In this document: positions 52,313 through 64,000 of the stretch, in pieces
Numbering within the stretch: position 1 is the first letter of the stretch
Layout of the letters: each line of letters opens with the position of its first letter
Assembly: GCA_940337035.1 (NCBI GenBank)
Contig: CALNHX010000268.1
Location: forward strand, 310,001 to 374,000
Direction of reading: 5' to 3'
Origin: Agriotes lineatus
Lineage: Eukaryota > Arthropoda > Insecta > Coleoptera > Elateridae
DNA length: 64,000 nt
Position numbers and translations under genes: made by a program
Notes under the pieces: model-generated
Database searches by the model: none
Told to the model about the DNA's origin: nothing
The model's input: only the letters and a program-made list of their open reading frames with translations

Positions 52313-52574
52313 CGTCATACCCCTTCGGTGTGCCTTGTGCCCTGGTCACTCCTTCGAAAGTAGCTCGCGCCATGTAATTTCCAGTACCTATATTTTTTAG
52401 CGTGTATGTATATTGCATTATCACTTTTTTAACAATTCAGTATTTATTGATTGAGACAATTTTCTTGTTCGGTTCAGAGATAATTGCAACATTTACCTCT
52501 ACTTTCTCGCAGTTATATGTAATCATTCCCATATCCCCCTGTGTTTGTTTGCATTTAGTTGTAATCTATATATA

Positions 52575-53270
52575 CAGGGTGTTTCAGAATAACTGTTCCT
52601 AATTCTCAGAATTGAGAGAGGGCATGTTATTCAACACTTTTTAATAATAAACTAGTGTTCGGAAATACTTCCGTTTCGAGATAATACGACATTAACGAAT
52701 TGAGTAGTTGAAATAACCTCAATGTGAAAAGTAACGATTTTATTGATTTTCAGCGGTTGCAATTTTTATTAATATTTAAAAAATGGTATTACACAAAAAT
52801 TATAAGAATTGTTCAAAATTATGGTCGCCAATGTCGACACACAGGGTATAACGATGTGTGATTGACCGACGAATTCTTCGAAATATCTGCGGACGATCAC
52901 GAATGTCATCAAAATCAAGAATAATTCGAGCCACTAACTCCTCTGCTGTGTCCACAGGTGTCGCATAGACGAGTGATTTAATATGACCCCAAATACAAAA
53001 ATTAATTAGAGTCATATCTGGCGAACGTGCAGGCCAAAGAATAGGACCTTGTCTCCCAATCCATCGGTTTCGAAATTGTGCATTTAAATAATCTCGAACA
53101 TTTAAACCGAAATGCGCTGGTGCACCATCATGTTGAAAGACTCAATTCCTTAATGTCGTATTATCTCGAAACGGAAGTATTTCCGAACACTAATTTATTA
53201 CTAAAAAGTGTTGAATAACATGCCCTCTCTCAATTCTGGGAATTAGGAACAGTTATTCTGAAACACCCTG
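52575..53270 (-). mobile_element. Deleted mariner-like element with about 150-bp inverted repeats
   Basis: Both ends start CAGGGTGTTTCAGAATAAC and are flanked by TA. The inverted repeats extend through GAGAGAGGGCATGTTATTC and CGGAAGTATTTCCG. The interior keeps a transposase remnant on the minus strand: HDGAPAHFGLNVRDYL, RWIGRQGPILWPARSPDMT and the frame 53015-52800 with WGHIKSLVYATPVDT. The N-terminal half is absent. Confidence 0.9.
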
Positions 53271-53399
53271 TATATAAAGGAAAGTCACAACCCTGACTAA
53301 TCAACGCAGAGCCGAAACCACTGGTACTAGAAACTTGAAATTTGGGTGAAAGGTTCGATTTGTTACGTAAGGTAGTGCTAAGAAGGGATTTTTTGAAAT

Positions 53400-54790
53400 T
53401 CGACTCCTAAGGTGGTGAAAAGGGGTAAAATGTGTTTTCACGAATTCCTCAATATTTCTTACACCCGATAAGATATCGACTTGGTGTTTACTTGCAAAGA
53501 TTATCAATGTAAATACCTAGAAACGCATTTTAGGATTTTGCCCTAATCAACCCCTAAAGGTGCAAATCTGGATTGGGGATGAATTAAAGAACCCTAAGTA
53601 TTTCCTATGTTTATTGAGCTAGAACATTCTTTTTTGGCACATATATTTATTTTTAAAATATTTAGAAAGGGGTGTAAGGAAATTTGAAAACGGTAACCCT
53701 AAAGGGGTAACAGGAGGAAAAACTAAAAAGGGGTGGGGGGTTAAATTTATTATTTTTTTTCGCCGTGAGTTCCATTTCACAATAAAATGGGTATGGGTGC
53801 GTGGGCGCGCGAATGGTTTGAACCCAGAACAAAAACACTTGTAAACCGGTAGAAAAACGTTTATTGTAAAAGAAGATACTACGAATTCGTACTCACCGAG
53901 GATGGGCTGTAACTGACCTCAGATTATGCCAATCTTGTTACTTATATTCGAAAGGGGTGAATATCCCTTTGGAGAATTCGCAGTCCCGTTATGTCAGGGC
54001 TTGTGAAGCCAGCAACATTCCCGTTAGATGGAGAGTTCAACGGTGAATTTTACAGTTAGGAATGTTACCTGTTCCAGCCCTTTGTCGGGGGTAGTGAACT
54101 ACTGCAAATTACACCAAAGGAATTTTGTGTATCTATTATCGCCACAATGGGTTATAAGGGATTTTTCGATATTTCTTTCCTACGGGAGTGAAAAAGGGTA
54201 AAATATGTATTCACGAATTCCTCAATATCTCTTACACCCGATGAGATAGCGATTTGGTGTTTACTTGCAAAAATTATCAATGTAAATACCTAGAAACGTA
54301 TTTTAGGATTTTGCCCTAATCAACCCCTAAAGGTGCAAATCTGGATTGGGGGTGATATAAAGAACCCTAAGTATTTCCTATGTTTATTGAGTTAGAACAT
54401 TCTTTTTTGGCATACAGATGGATTTTTAAAATATTTAGAAAGGGGTGTAAGGGATTTTGAAAATTTTAACCTTAAAGAGGTAAAAAGATAAAAAACTGAA
54501 AAAGGGTAGGGGGTGAATTAAAAACCCTTCGTTACTCTTATGTTTATTGAGTTAGAACAGTCTTTTTTGCATATAGATATATTTTTAAAATATCTAAAAA
54601 ATGGTTTAAGTGATTTTGAAAAATGTACCCCTAAAGGGGTAAAAAGGGGTAAACTATGTTTTTACTTAAAAGGTGCGAATTTGAATTCGGGATGAATTAT
54701 AGAACCCTTTGTATCTCCTGTGTTTGTTGAGTTAGATCATTCTTTTTTGGCATATAGATGTATTTTTAAGTCTTTAGAAAAGGTTTTTTA
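53400..54790 (+). repeat. Imperfect direct repeats (AACCCTAAGTATTTCCTATGT family)
   Basis: 53400-53660 recurs at 54180-54440 with little change, including TCACGAATTCCTCAATAT, GATTTTGCCCTAATCAACCCC and TATGTTTATTGAG. Shorter copies of the last part occur at about 54525 and 54705. CCCTAAAGGGGT-like motifs are frequent. No coding. Confidence 0.75.
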
Positions 54791-55039
54791 AATTTCACCC
54801 CTAAAGCGGTCAAAAGAAAAAACTGAATAGAAGTAGGAAGTTAAAATTATTTTTCGCTGTGGGTTCATTTCAGTATAAAACGGGCTGATTTTTTTTCGAG
54901 ATTTCACTCCTAAGAGGCGAAAAGGGGTACACTGTTTAGCGTATTGAGTGATGGAGGAGGGGGACACTCTCGAATGCATTTGAGATTTAGAAGAAAAAAC
55001 AAACATTTGTAGTCCGTACGAAGAACGGGCATCTTGCTA

Positions 55040-55690
55040 GTATCTTCATAATAATATCTGCATATATGCTCCGTCTTCCTCCTCATCTTGGCTACTAGTT
55101 TTCTGTAGGTAGGACATGTCATCGATTCGCTCTTGTGTCTTGCATATATAGCATGCCGGTTGATTCGTGCACTGCTTGAGTCAATGCCCTATCTCTCCCC
55201 ATTTATCACATACTTCTACATTGCTATGTTTGCATCTTGGAGTCATGTGTCTAATTCTATTCCATCTATTCCACCCTTCTTCAATTCGTTTTATCTGTTA
55301 ATGTTATGTTCTGCAGCCGTTCTGTGTGCTTTATAATGACAGGATAATATTGTGATTTAAGTCATTTATTTGGATTTTCCCCTCTCTCTCAATGACTGTC
55401 TTTGTTTCTTTCTTGGTTACAGTTTCAATGACATCTAGCAGCATTATCGTTTTGCTTGGTGTGTTTAATCTTATTTTTGCCGCATTTCCTAATTTATATT
55501 TTAATGTATCACTGAAAGTTCTTACTTTTTCTTCTTTATGGCTATCTATCTTGACCTTTATCTCTTCCTTCTTGTTTTTAGTAAGGCTTTCCAACTTAAC
55601 ATTATTTATATCTACCTTCTCCTTCATCTGTTTGATAATATCTGCATAGTTTCCACCCTCTGTTGCCGCTATAATAATAGTTTGCGCATT
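55040..55690 (-). pseudogene. LINE ORF1 (gag-like) fragment
   Basis: Minus strand: GGNYADIIKQMKEKVDINNV, LTKNKKEEIKVKI, KVRTFSDTLKYKLGNAAKI and LLDVIETVTKKE, the usual insect LINE gag. Disrupted zinc knuckles follow (PRCKHSNVEVC...GH and ACYICK) in shifting frames. Ends near 55040. Confidence 0.65.
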
Positions 55691-55799
55691 CTACGCTTTT
55701 TTCTTACTTTTTCCATAAATCGATTTCAAAAGGAAAACCGGCAGCTATCTCTGTTGTTATATGTTAAAATTAACATATTTCATATATTGCAATAAACTG

Positions 55800-56830
55800 C
55801 CTTGATTGTTTTGTTTTTGAATGGGACAGTCTCAATAAATTAAAATTTACCTTTGCCTCGACGTTGGGCGACATAAATTTGCAATGCTCCGTCGAAGAGG
55901 TGCCTAAAAATTTGCGATGCAATGTTGAAAATTAATATAAGTTAAAATTAGGTGGCAAATCCATACACACACAATTCTCAGTTTTTTTAATTTTTATACT
56001 GTGCTCAAACTTTGCCTGTCAGTAAATTAAGGCTGGTTAAAATGAACTGTAATAATTAATCGCACTAATAAAATGGTTAAATGCCCCTCTTTCTATTTTA
56101 TTTAACTGCAATACTGATTACGCTAGCTCTCGGCATGGACTATAATCCGAAATTTTAGGTTATTTGTCTCAACGTAGCTCGTTTTCTCGTTATTAGTAGA
56201 TACAATTCACAATCTCGTAAATTGACATAAACACAAAATGGTTTTTCGTACAGCGTGAAATTGAACGTTTAAAATCCTGAACTACTGTGAAAACGCGTCA
56301 GGTAAATTATTTGTAGATTTCCGCTTGGCAACTATTAAAACATCGCCTCTTCGTTGTTTGGATGCACGCCGTTCTTTCAACTGTTTCTGATCGATTTCGC
56401 TCCAAAACCTGGTGACGCCGTTTGATTCTTGACAACCACGAAGTACTTGGCCTGTTGCAAACACGCTGGTCCTCTTCGGCAAGGTCTAATATTGGATTTA
56501 AGGTCATTGTTCACTCATTCCTGAAATCGTTTCTCGCTGCGAAAATGCAGTGGCAATAAGCAACCCGTCATACGTCTAAAAATCCAAGAGAGCGTCACAA
56601 ATCAAAGGTTGACAGCGGGGGGTAAAGAGATTAAGATAAGCAACAACCATACTCTCGAACAGCAAGTTCTGCAGTTACTCAAGAGATTTTCGTTACCACG
56701 TCAGAGAAATTTAACATAAAACAAGTAGCAGCAAAACATTTATTTTTCGACATGGTCAAACAATTTTTTTGCAATTACTTGACTACCTTTACCGATATAG
56801 GTTATTTTACAAAATTTTACAATAACGGTA
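55800..56830. other. Non-coding spacer
   Basis: No supported gene; short frames on the minus strand at 56280-56510 have no recognisable features. Confidence 0.5.
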
Positions 56831-56836
56831 ATAGTA

Positions 56837-57226
56837 TATTATTATATGAGCGATTATGACAGCCATTATTCACGAAGATGACATTTGCGTCACAAGCCGA
56901 AGGCGCGTGGCGCAAGTCATCTGAGTGAATAATGGCCATAATCGCGAATATAATACGATATTTTATCTACTCCTATGCAATAGGAGCCTTGTGTTCATAT
57001 TTCAGAATTATGACATTTGTGACAGCTGTTAACTTCAAAAGTCATTTAATAATATGAATGAATTTTGTGATTGGCTACAACCTATTGAATAATGAAAATA
57101 GAATTTTCTGATTGGTTGCAACTTGCAAACTATTGAATAATGAAAATAGAATTTTATGATTGGCTGCAAACCGTGAATTATGAATCATAATTCATGCCCA
57201 TTGTGCAGTAGGAGTAGATAAAAACA
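56837..57226. repeat. Palindrome with GC-rich apex (P5) in a larger inverted unit
   Basis: 56837-56960: GAGCGATTATGACAGCCATTATTCAC and its mirror fold around GCCGAAGGCGCGTGGCGC. TATCTACTCCTATGCAATAGG (56963) is mirrored at 57200-57220 (CAGTAGGAGTAGATA). Between these, a direct repeat of about 55 bp (ATTGGCTACAACCTATTGAATAATG and variants) occurs three times. Confidence 0.7.
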
Positions 57227-57339
57227 TTTTTTTATTATTATAATGAGTACAGTAAAATTATAATTATTATAACATACCTAAATAAAAAACAATTTTAACA
57301 ACATTGTATAGAAACTGTAAAATAAAATAACATAATATA

Positions 57340-58087
57340 CAGTGCTTTCGTAATGTAGTGGTTAAATTCATTAAAAATTCAAAGAATAACTTTTGGAAAA
57401 AACGCTGGAACCGGTCGATTTTTAATTTTATTTGCGCATTTTTTCAAATAAAATCTATACATACAGGGTGATCCGCGTAGGAGGTATGACGTCATCGATT
57501 TTTTTTTTAAATGGCAACCCTCTTTTTTATTACGGAATTTGAAAGAACGCATTTTTTTACTTACGCTAAGCTGATTTTTGAGTATAGGTCACATGAACAA
57601 AAATTAAGAAAAGAAAATTAAATTGCAAAATACTAAATTTGATTGGAATGGTAACTTCAAAAACCACTAAATTAAATGTTCAAATTATGCACCGTTGTCT
57701 GCCTGGCAGTAGCCAAGACGACCGACATGTTTTTTATTGATTGCTGTCATTGATAAAAACGTAAAAGCAGACTTCCTAAATTAAATTTAGTATTTTGCAA
57801 TTTTAAAATTATTTTTCTTAATTTTTGGTCATGTGACCTATACCCAATAATCAGCTTAGCACAAGTAAAAAAATGTGTTCTTTCAAACTACGTAATAAAT
57901 AAAGGGGGTTGCCATTTAAAAAAACATTGATGACGTCATACCTTCTACGCGGATCACCCTGTATGTATGCATTTTATTTGAAAAAACTGAGCAAATAAAA
58001 ATAAAAATCGATCGGTCCCAGCGTTTTTTTCCAAAAGTTATTCCTTGAATTTTTAACGAATTTATCTACTACTTTACAAAAGCACTG
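57340..58087. mobile_element. Long-TIR MITE (Tc1/mariner-type, TA duplication)
   Basis: Ends CAGTGCTTTCGTAATGTAGT and its mirror, flanked by TA. Inverted repeats of about 300 bp include CAGGGTGATCCGCGTAGGAGG and TGACGTCATCGAT. The middle has no coding. 748 bp. Confidence 0.88.
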
Positions 58088-58479
58088 TATAATAGGTGCA
58101 AGACATTATTCTACAGTAAGATACAAATATAAAAACTTCGGTAGTTAAGATTACTACTTTACCCTGATAAGTTAGAACAATCGGAGAATTTAAAAAAACT
58201 TTAAAAATTCCTATTTCCTATCCATCTATTGGTTATTTCCATTGATTATTTCCTTCATATCCATAATACGTAATGCGTAATCACTATGGTTTCTGTCAGT
58301 TTAATAATGACTAAAATTCAAACGTCAAAATTTAACCGCGGTTAAATTTTTGTCAAAATTTAATCGCTTGTGCATAATTTTAACATGATTATTAAAGGTG
58401 CTTCGCCAACTGAATTTTATCTATTTATTCAGGAAATAATCACTCCGAACATCCAGCGTGCATGTAAACTAGCCTGAAT

Positions 58480-58620
58480 AAATTTTGACGATTTTCTGTC
58501 AGAATGTTTTGCTCTGAAGAAATATATCTCGTCAATTTTCCGCTTCAAAATTCTTGTTGAGCGGCAAATTTACTTGACAAATTTCTTAGCAAAACATTCT
58601 GACAGAAAACGTCAAAATTT
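58480..58620. repeat. Short foldback repeat (P7)
   Basis: AAATTTTGACGATTTTCTGTC and AGAATGTTTTGCT at the left are mirrored exactly in order at the right end (AGCAAAACATTCT...). Loop about 70 bases. Confidence 0.8.
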
Positions 58621-59860
58621 AATCGGCTATTTTAATGCACTTGGGATATTACTGTTGATTAAAATTGTTTCACACATACAGGGTGTTTTTAATAGTTATA
58701 CATATAGTTCAAGAGGAGGTAGTTTCCAAAGAATAGTTTCCAAAAATGTTTTAAGAAAAAAGTTAGAGGGCCACTGAAGTTATTCAAAAATAATAATATA
58801 ATACTATAATAACAATGAATTAATTACTAATGTAAGAAAATCACGAAAAGCGATAAAATAAATCTTTTCTATATTATCTAATTATTTAAATCGGAAAATT
58901 TAAAACTCTAATTGACAAATTTCATTTAATTTTTGAATACAGAAATTCTGGCCAAAATGTGAAAAAATTAAATTTCGTTAAGTTCTCAATCATATTATTA
59001 TTCCAAAAGTGTTTACTTCTTGTTATAAATTCGCAGTTATAATCTTTTTGGGTATATATGAAAACCGTGTTGGGAGGGGAGTAAATTTGTTTAAAGGATT
59101 GTCAGATTAAATATACAGTGTCCGCCGAAAAGTCGGCATAATATGGATAAAATTTTTATTTTTGATTTTTCAAAAAAAAATTGTTTTAATGGTGTTAAAA
59201 AACCTTAGTAGTTAATGACACTGTTAGCTTATTAATAAAAAAAAAATTGTACTTCAATAATTTGTGCTTGTCTATAAACCTATTTAGCCATTATCATATA
59301 TACCAAGTGATTTTTACTTATTTAGAAAATGATGTTTTTCGTAATTGTCAAATTTCAAAAAGTGATGTTTTTCGGAAATTAAGTAACATTTCAATAAGAT
59401 CTTTTTTGAATGTGTTACTTTTAGCTTACTGAACAGTCTCAAGGCCAGAAAACACTTATTTTTTAACGTTAGCTAAAAGACTGAGATTGAATATTAAAGT
59501 TAATTTTTTTATGCGAACAATTTAAAGAATTAGAATTGAGAAACATAATATAAAATATTAACTACTTCTTCAGAATTTTTTATTATTTACCGAAAAGTAG
59601 TATGTTTGCATAATTTTTACGTTTTTTATGCAAGGCGCTTCTTAGGAGAAATATTTTTCAATTCTAATTAATATCTATTTAAATTAACATTGTTAGATTA
59701 GAGTTTCTAGAAGCAATTTAAATGGATAGTAATTAGAATTGAAAAATATGTCTCCTAAAACGCGCTTTCCATAAAAAACGTAAAAATTATGCAAACATGC
59801 TACTTTTCGGTAAATAATAAAAAAAATTCAAAGAAGTAATTAATATTTTATATTATTTTT

Positions 59861-60047
59861 TCGTACACTAGCATTGAAAGAGCTACTTTGCCGTACAATT
59901 TATTAAACAGAAAGTTGCATTTTGCGGTATTCGTACGTTTCCTTAGTTACAACACATATAAAACGTTAAGTACAAAATAACATTACTCTACTTATTTGCT
60001 ATATACGAGGATAAATTTAGTATTCCGTTTTGTATGCTAGTGTACGA
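59861..60047. repeat. Inverted-repeat-bounded insertion in the large foldback MITE
   Basis: TCGTACACTAGCA at the left and TGCTAGTGTACGA at the right bound about 187 bases that have no mirror in the other half of the outer element. Confidence 0.5.
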
Positions 60048-60471
60048 AAAACTATTGTACGAAACTCGTATGAAAGTGGCTTTTCCATACTCGTCTCGAA
60101 ATTCCGAACTCGGCCTGACGGCCTCTTCCGGAAACATCTCACTCGTACTGAAAAGCTCCACTTTCTAACGTAAATTACTATTCCCTAATTACAAATCTTT
60201 AAAAGGTTCACATAAAATAAAATAAACTTTAATATCAAGTCTTGGTATGTGAAATTTTGAAAAATATTTTAATAACTGAAAAATTAATTTTTAGCTAAAG
60301 TTAAAAAATAGGTGTTTTCTGGCCTTGATATTGTTCAGTTAGCTAAAAATAACACACTTTAAAAAATCTCTTTGAAATCTTGCATAATTTGCGAAAAATA
60401 GCACTTTTTGGATTTTGACAATTTCGAAAAACTTCATTTTCTAAACAAGTAAATATCACTGGGTATATATA

Positions 60472-60703
60472 CAGTCGCGGCCAAAATAACCGGGACAATT
60501 TTTTTGACGTAATTTCCAAAATGGCAAAAGAAGTACTGACACTGACAATTATTCTAATTGATAAATGTCATCAAAAGTCACTGTTTAGATCTGAATAATG
60601 ACTTTTGATGACATTTATTAATTGTAATTGACAGTGTCGGCCATTGTTTTCGCATTTTGAGAGTCAGATAAAAAAAGTGTCCCGTTTTATGTGGCCGCGA
60701 CTG
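60472..60703. mobile_element. Small palindromic MITE nested in the larger one
   Basis: CAGTCGCGGCCAAAATAACC and GGGAC at one end and GTCCCGTTTTATGTGGCCGCGACTG at the other, flanked by TA. The middle is a near-perfect inverted repeat around TGACATTTATTAATTG. 232 bp. Confidence 0.85.
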
Positions 60704-62099
60704 TATGATAGGGGCTAAATAGGTTTTTAGACAAGCAGAAATAAGTGACGTAAAAAGTTTTTTTGGAAAATGAAAAATATAAATTTTTCTTATATTATGC
60801 CAACTTTTTGGCGGACACTGTATACCTATCAAAAGATCTATATTACACAACAAATTTTGAAAAGCGACATTTCGCGGAATGATTAGCGACTAGGGGCAGT
60901 TCTGTACAGATAACTCTAGGACAGAAGCAAAAACTCAGGCAAATCTCTGTAGTTGTTTTAACACTTTGTTGCTAAGAAAAAGTCAACTAGTGTCTGTCTA
61001 TCAATACAATGTTTTTTAGATAATCATTTTCATAGTTTCTTTTAAACTCCCTGGTCATGAGAAGCGAACAAAAAAAAGATTTTGATCATACAAAGTTGGA
61101 AAACCACTTCTCCAATACGTTACATATACTTCTTCTGAGAATGAATCATGTAAAATACAATCAAAAGCAGTATATTCACAATGAATATTGACCGATTTAG
61201 GGAGAGATATTGACAATAGTTAGTGATATTGACAATCTTTATTAACAATAACATCTGTTAATAGTATCTGTGTAATGGGAATGTTAATGCTACAATTAAA
61301 ATATTGGAATGTCCACAATTAATGATTTACGTATTAAAATTAATTCCTATTAATGTCCGGCTACTTTTATTTGATCAACTCATGTCAAATTTCCAAGAAT
61401 TTTGATGGCCAACTAAAATCGAATCGTAAACGCGAGCTAAAACCGTTTTAGAAACCTAAACCGTTGAAATTATGAATTGTCCAAATAGGACTGAAATATT
61501 TTTTAAGTTGGGAATTGTAGATGTCACCATTAGAGCGTCCCTAATGTGCAACTTTCTAATCCAAGTTGCGTGAATCATTTTCTGTATACTGACTGTCTTG
61601 GCAGGTACCTGTGGTGACGCATCCTCATAAATAGAATTAATGCAAAGTCTAATGCTAAGCCGATAATAATTCTTTGCTGTTAACTGTTGCTGTATAATAA
61701 GTTGCATACCTGACAAAAATTGTGATAGTTGTTTTTAAGTTAAAATAAACAGAAAAAGATAATAGTTACTTGTAGAAAAAGTAGTCACAGGGAGCTCTGT
61801 GGTTTCACTTCCTCTATTTGTTGGCGCCAAATTTGTTCGAAAATAATGTATAGCAAACGAAAACAAGTGATGCAAAGTTTATAATATTTTGCGGTTTTTT
61901 ACAAAAAATATACAATTTAAAAAGAAACTGGTTCCAAGGCGCACTATAAATATAAATTTTCAATTATTTTATGTGTCGCTCATCGCTTCAAAAGTAAACT
62001 TGAAGCTACAAGAACGTTCTAAAAATCAGTATTTTAAGCACTTGAAGCCTGCTACTATAGAATAGCTTTAAGTCGTTTTCCCTAACACTGACACTCAAT

Positions 62100-63410
62100 T
62101 TTTAGGCAAATTCCTACCTCGTTTAACCCTCTCGTGCTGGTTTCGGAGCTGGTCGTAGTGACGCCGCCGGAATATCTCAAGCTGTAGCCGCTCCCTTGGG
62201 TGCAAATTCTTCTCAGGATACTCCTGCAGACTCCGCTAAACTCCTGGACCGATAACCTTTGGCTTCCGATGCTGATTTGGGTCGTAGTCACAGATTGTAA
62301 TTTTCAGGTGCTCGCTGCCGATATGTACTTTCGGAGACAAATTGAAAATTTAACTTTTTCGTTGCGGACCTTCCCACAAACACTTGTAATGAAGCTCGGA
62401 AACTTGGGCAATAAAACTGTACACTTTTGAACAGGTAAAAATACTTTTATTATTATAAAAACAGTAATTAAACATGAAGCATAAATTGTTGTCCTGTTAA
62501 TGACAAAAAGCATCATGTTGCTAAGATACGGTGTTATTCTACCCTTATTTGGAAATTAGGATTGATAATTTTTACCACAAATAGAATAAAGTTTGAGTAC
62601 ATAAATTACAATCTACCATTTTCTTAAAATCTAAAATATTGTCTTTTTGGCTCATAACTAATTTTGTTCTATATCGTTGCACTCACAAACGTTTTTAATT
62701 TCACAACTCTGCTTTTGCACTATGTTTTTAATTATTAACGCACTGATATTTAAAGTTCCGCACTTTTTACGTTGCTTGCTGTTGTTCTGTTGCCTTCATT
62801 CAAGAATTGCTCTTTGCAATTTTTTATATTATCCTTCATCTGGCTTCACCCTTCTGCTTGCTCACAATTTTCATTAGCTTTTATTGATAACTACGCTGCG
62901 TTTTGCACGTAATAACCTTTTTGTGTCGATTACTTTCGTTTGGTTTGGCCTTACATCTGCACAAACCTATAATTTTAATTATATTACTTTATTCACAAGC
63001 CAAATTTAAACCCTCTGAAATATGCTTTGTATTTGCGTGCCTTTATCCGACTAATTACTGTTTCTCGCATCTCATAATCAATGCATTTAATATTTTTCAT
63101 CAATCATTTGCAGCATTTAAACATTCCATCTCTGGACATATGCCTCCCCAAGCTGTCGCCATTAATATTTTAATTTTTGTTTAAATTTGCAATTATATCA
63201 AATATCCCTACTCTGTGCTTTATTGACTCGGTTGAATATTTTGAACTGCGAACAGAGCCAAGTCGTGGGCTGAATACCATTTCAATATTTCGACACCTGG
63301 TGTCTTCTTCAGTGTTTAAAAACATTTTAAAATACAAAATTCTCACAAACGTTACGATCTGTAAATACAAAAAACACAGTATTACACATTAAAAATAATA
63401 AGCAAGTGAA
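62100..63410 (+). repeat. Dispersed 1.2-kb repeat, inverted relative of 49200-50345
   Basis: Contains the same ordered blocks as the minus-strand copy at 49200-50345, with a GC-richer start (62120-62310) and an AT-rich body. The GC-rich start has a short frame on both strands but none is shared between copies. Non-coding by this comparison. Confidence 0.65.
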
Positions 63411-64000
63411 AAAATACTTTATCATATGTTTATATTTACCTGTCAGTAAAATTTTTATTAATATTATACGAGTAAAATTATTATTATTGGAACTCCAAAA
63501 CATTATCCATCTTTTAGCAATTTGTGTTAGATGTTAAATTTTTTATAAGTGAAAACAGCATTAAAACCAGAACAGATGAATCCAATATAAGTGTACTTTC
63601 TTTTAAAAAAATTTAAATCAAATTTTGAAGATTGGTGCGAGGAATATGTATAAACTTACTTATTTGCTTTATCTTAAATGCTTGCCGTGTTCGTCTATGA
63701 TTGAAATTATTAAAAGGGAAAAAATTAAAGTGAAAATACCTGTAACAATTCATTTAGGACTAGTTAAATGCAATTAAAATTGTTAAATGTACTGACTTTA
63801 AAGTTTTAAATAATGTTTTAAGGAATAGTCCGACTATTTTGCATAAATTCACTTATTTTGTCATCAAATAACGCCTGCCAAATTCGACTATGACTGACCT
63901 TATTAAGAAAGAAGTATTTATATTGAAAATACATTTAAAGAGTCATTTAGGATTAATATTAAATACAAAAGAATTTGCTTATTGTACTTACTTTACAGAT
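63411..64000. other. AT-rich right edge of the window
   Basis: No frame, repeat or RNA gene that I can support. Two short related pieces (CATTTAGGACTAG and CATTTAGGATTA) recur around 63750 and 63945. Confidence 0.5.

Larger units (their letters stand above)
59116..60820. mobile_element. Large foldback MITE with nested insertions
   Basis: Ends CAGTGTCCGCCGAAAAGTCGG and mirror (CCAACTTTTTGGCGGACACTG), flanked by TA. The two halves are mirror images over hundreds of bases (for example GATGTTTTTCG...TTTCAAAAAGTG against CACTTTTTGG...CGAAAAACTTC, and GTTTGCATAATTTTTACG against CGTAAAAATTATGCAAAC). Two smaller elements interrupt it. Confidence 0.85.

Overview
The window looks like a piece of an insect genome, possibly a beetle. 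The base composition is AT-rich, there is one intact divergent ionotropic receptor gene of arthropod type, promoters pair TATA boxes with arthropod TCAGT initiators, introns are short, and mobile elements are very dense (Polinton, BEL/Pao, RTE-like and jockey-like LINEs, mariner and piggyBac-type MITEs). The order of insect is a guess.

Layout. 1-4109 is a satellite built from a 9-bp monomer. 4110-25359 is a complete 21.25-kb Polinton/Maverick (adintovirus-like) element with terminal inverted repeats. 25360-about 30000 is the 5' part of a minus-strand BEL/Pao retrotransposon, split by a 1.8-kb foldback element whose ends are 14-bp minisatellites. 31512-33260 is the ionotropic receptor gene, the only convincing host gene. 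The remaining 30 kb is a graveyard of LINE remnants, LTR-like pieces, MITEs and long palindromes, several nested in one another.

The Polinton carries every core function: protein-primed-type DNA polymerase B (spliced, with N-terminal zinc fingers), chromodomain integrase, packaging ATPase, PLA2/core protein, adenain-like protease, penton, a 51-aa linker gene, the double-jelly-roll major capsid protein and an exonuclease-like protein. Accessory genes include a single-BIR apoptosis-inhibitor-like protein with a membrane protein coupled to it, and three pairs of paralogous unknown genes. All core frames are open, so the copy is young or a recent viral integration. The left arm holds few genes, two repeat arrays and a small spliced membrane-protein gene. 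Capsid genes are read rightward from 17.2 to 21.2 kb, and the integrase-to-ATPase block leftward from a shared promoter region at 17.1 kb.

The most interesting signals are these. A canonical A_AAA_AAC slippery site lies 6 bases before the stop of the PLA2/core gene and leads exactly into the protease frame, which has no upstream ATG. Chained TAATG/TGATG stop-start overlaps link the capsid genes and the BIR gene pair. A tRNA-like RNA is followed by a hairpin and a Pol III terminator near the right end. The two Polinton flanks do not match: satellite on the left, BEL on the right, with no target-site duplication. All statements come from reading the sequence; no database search or folding program was run.
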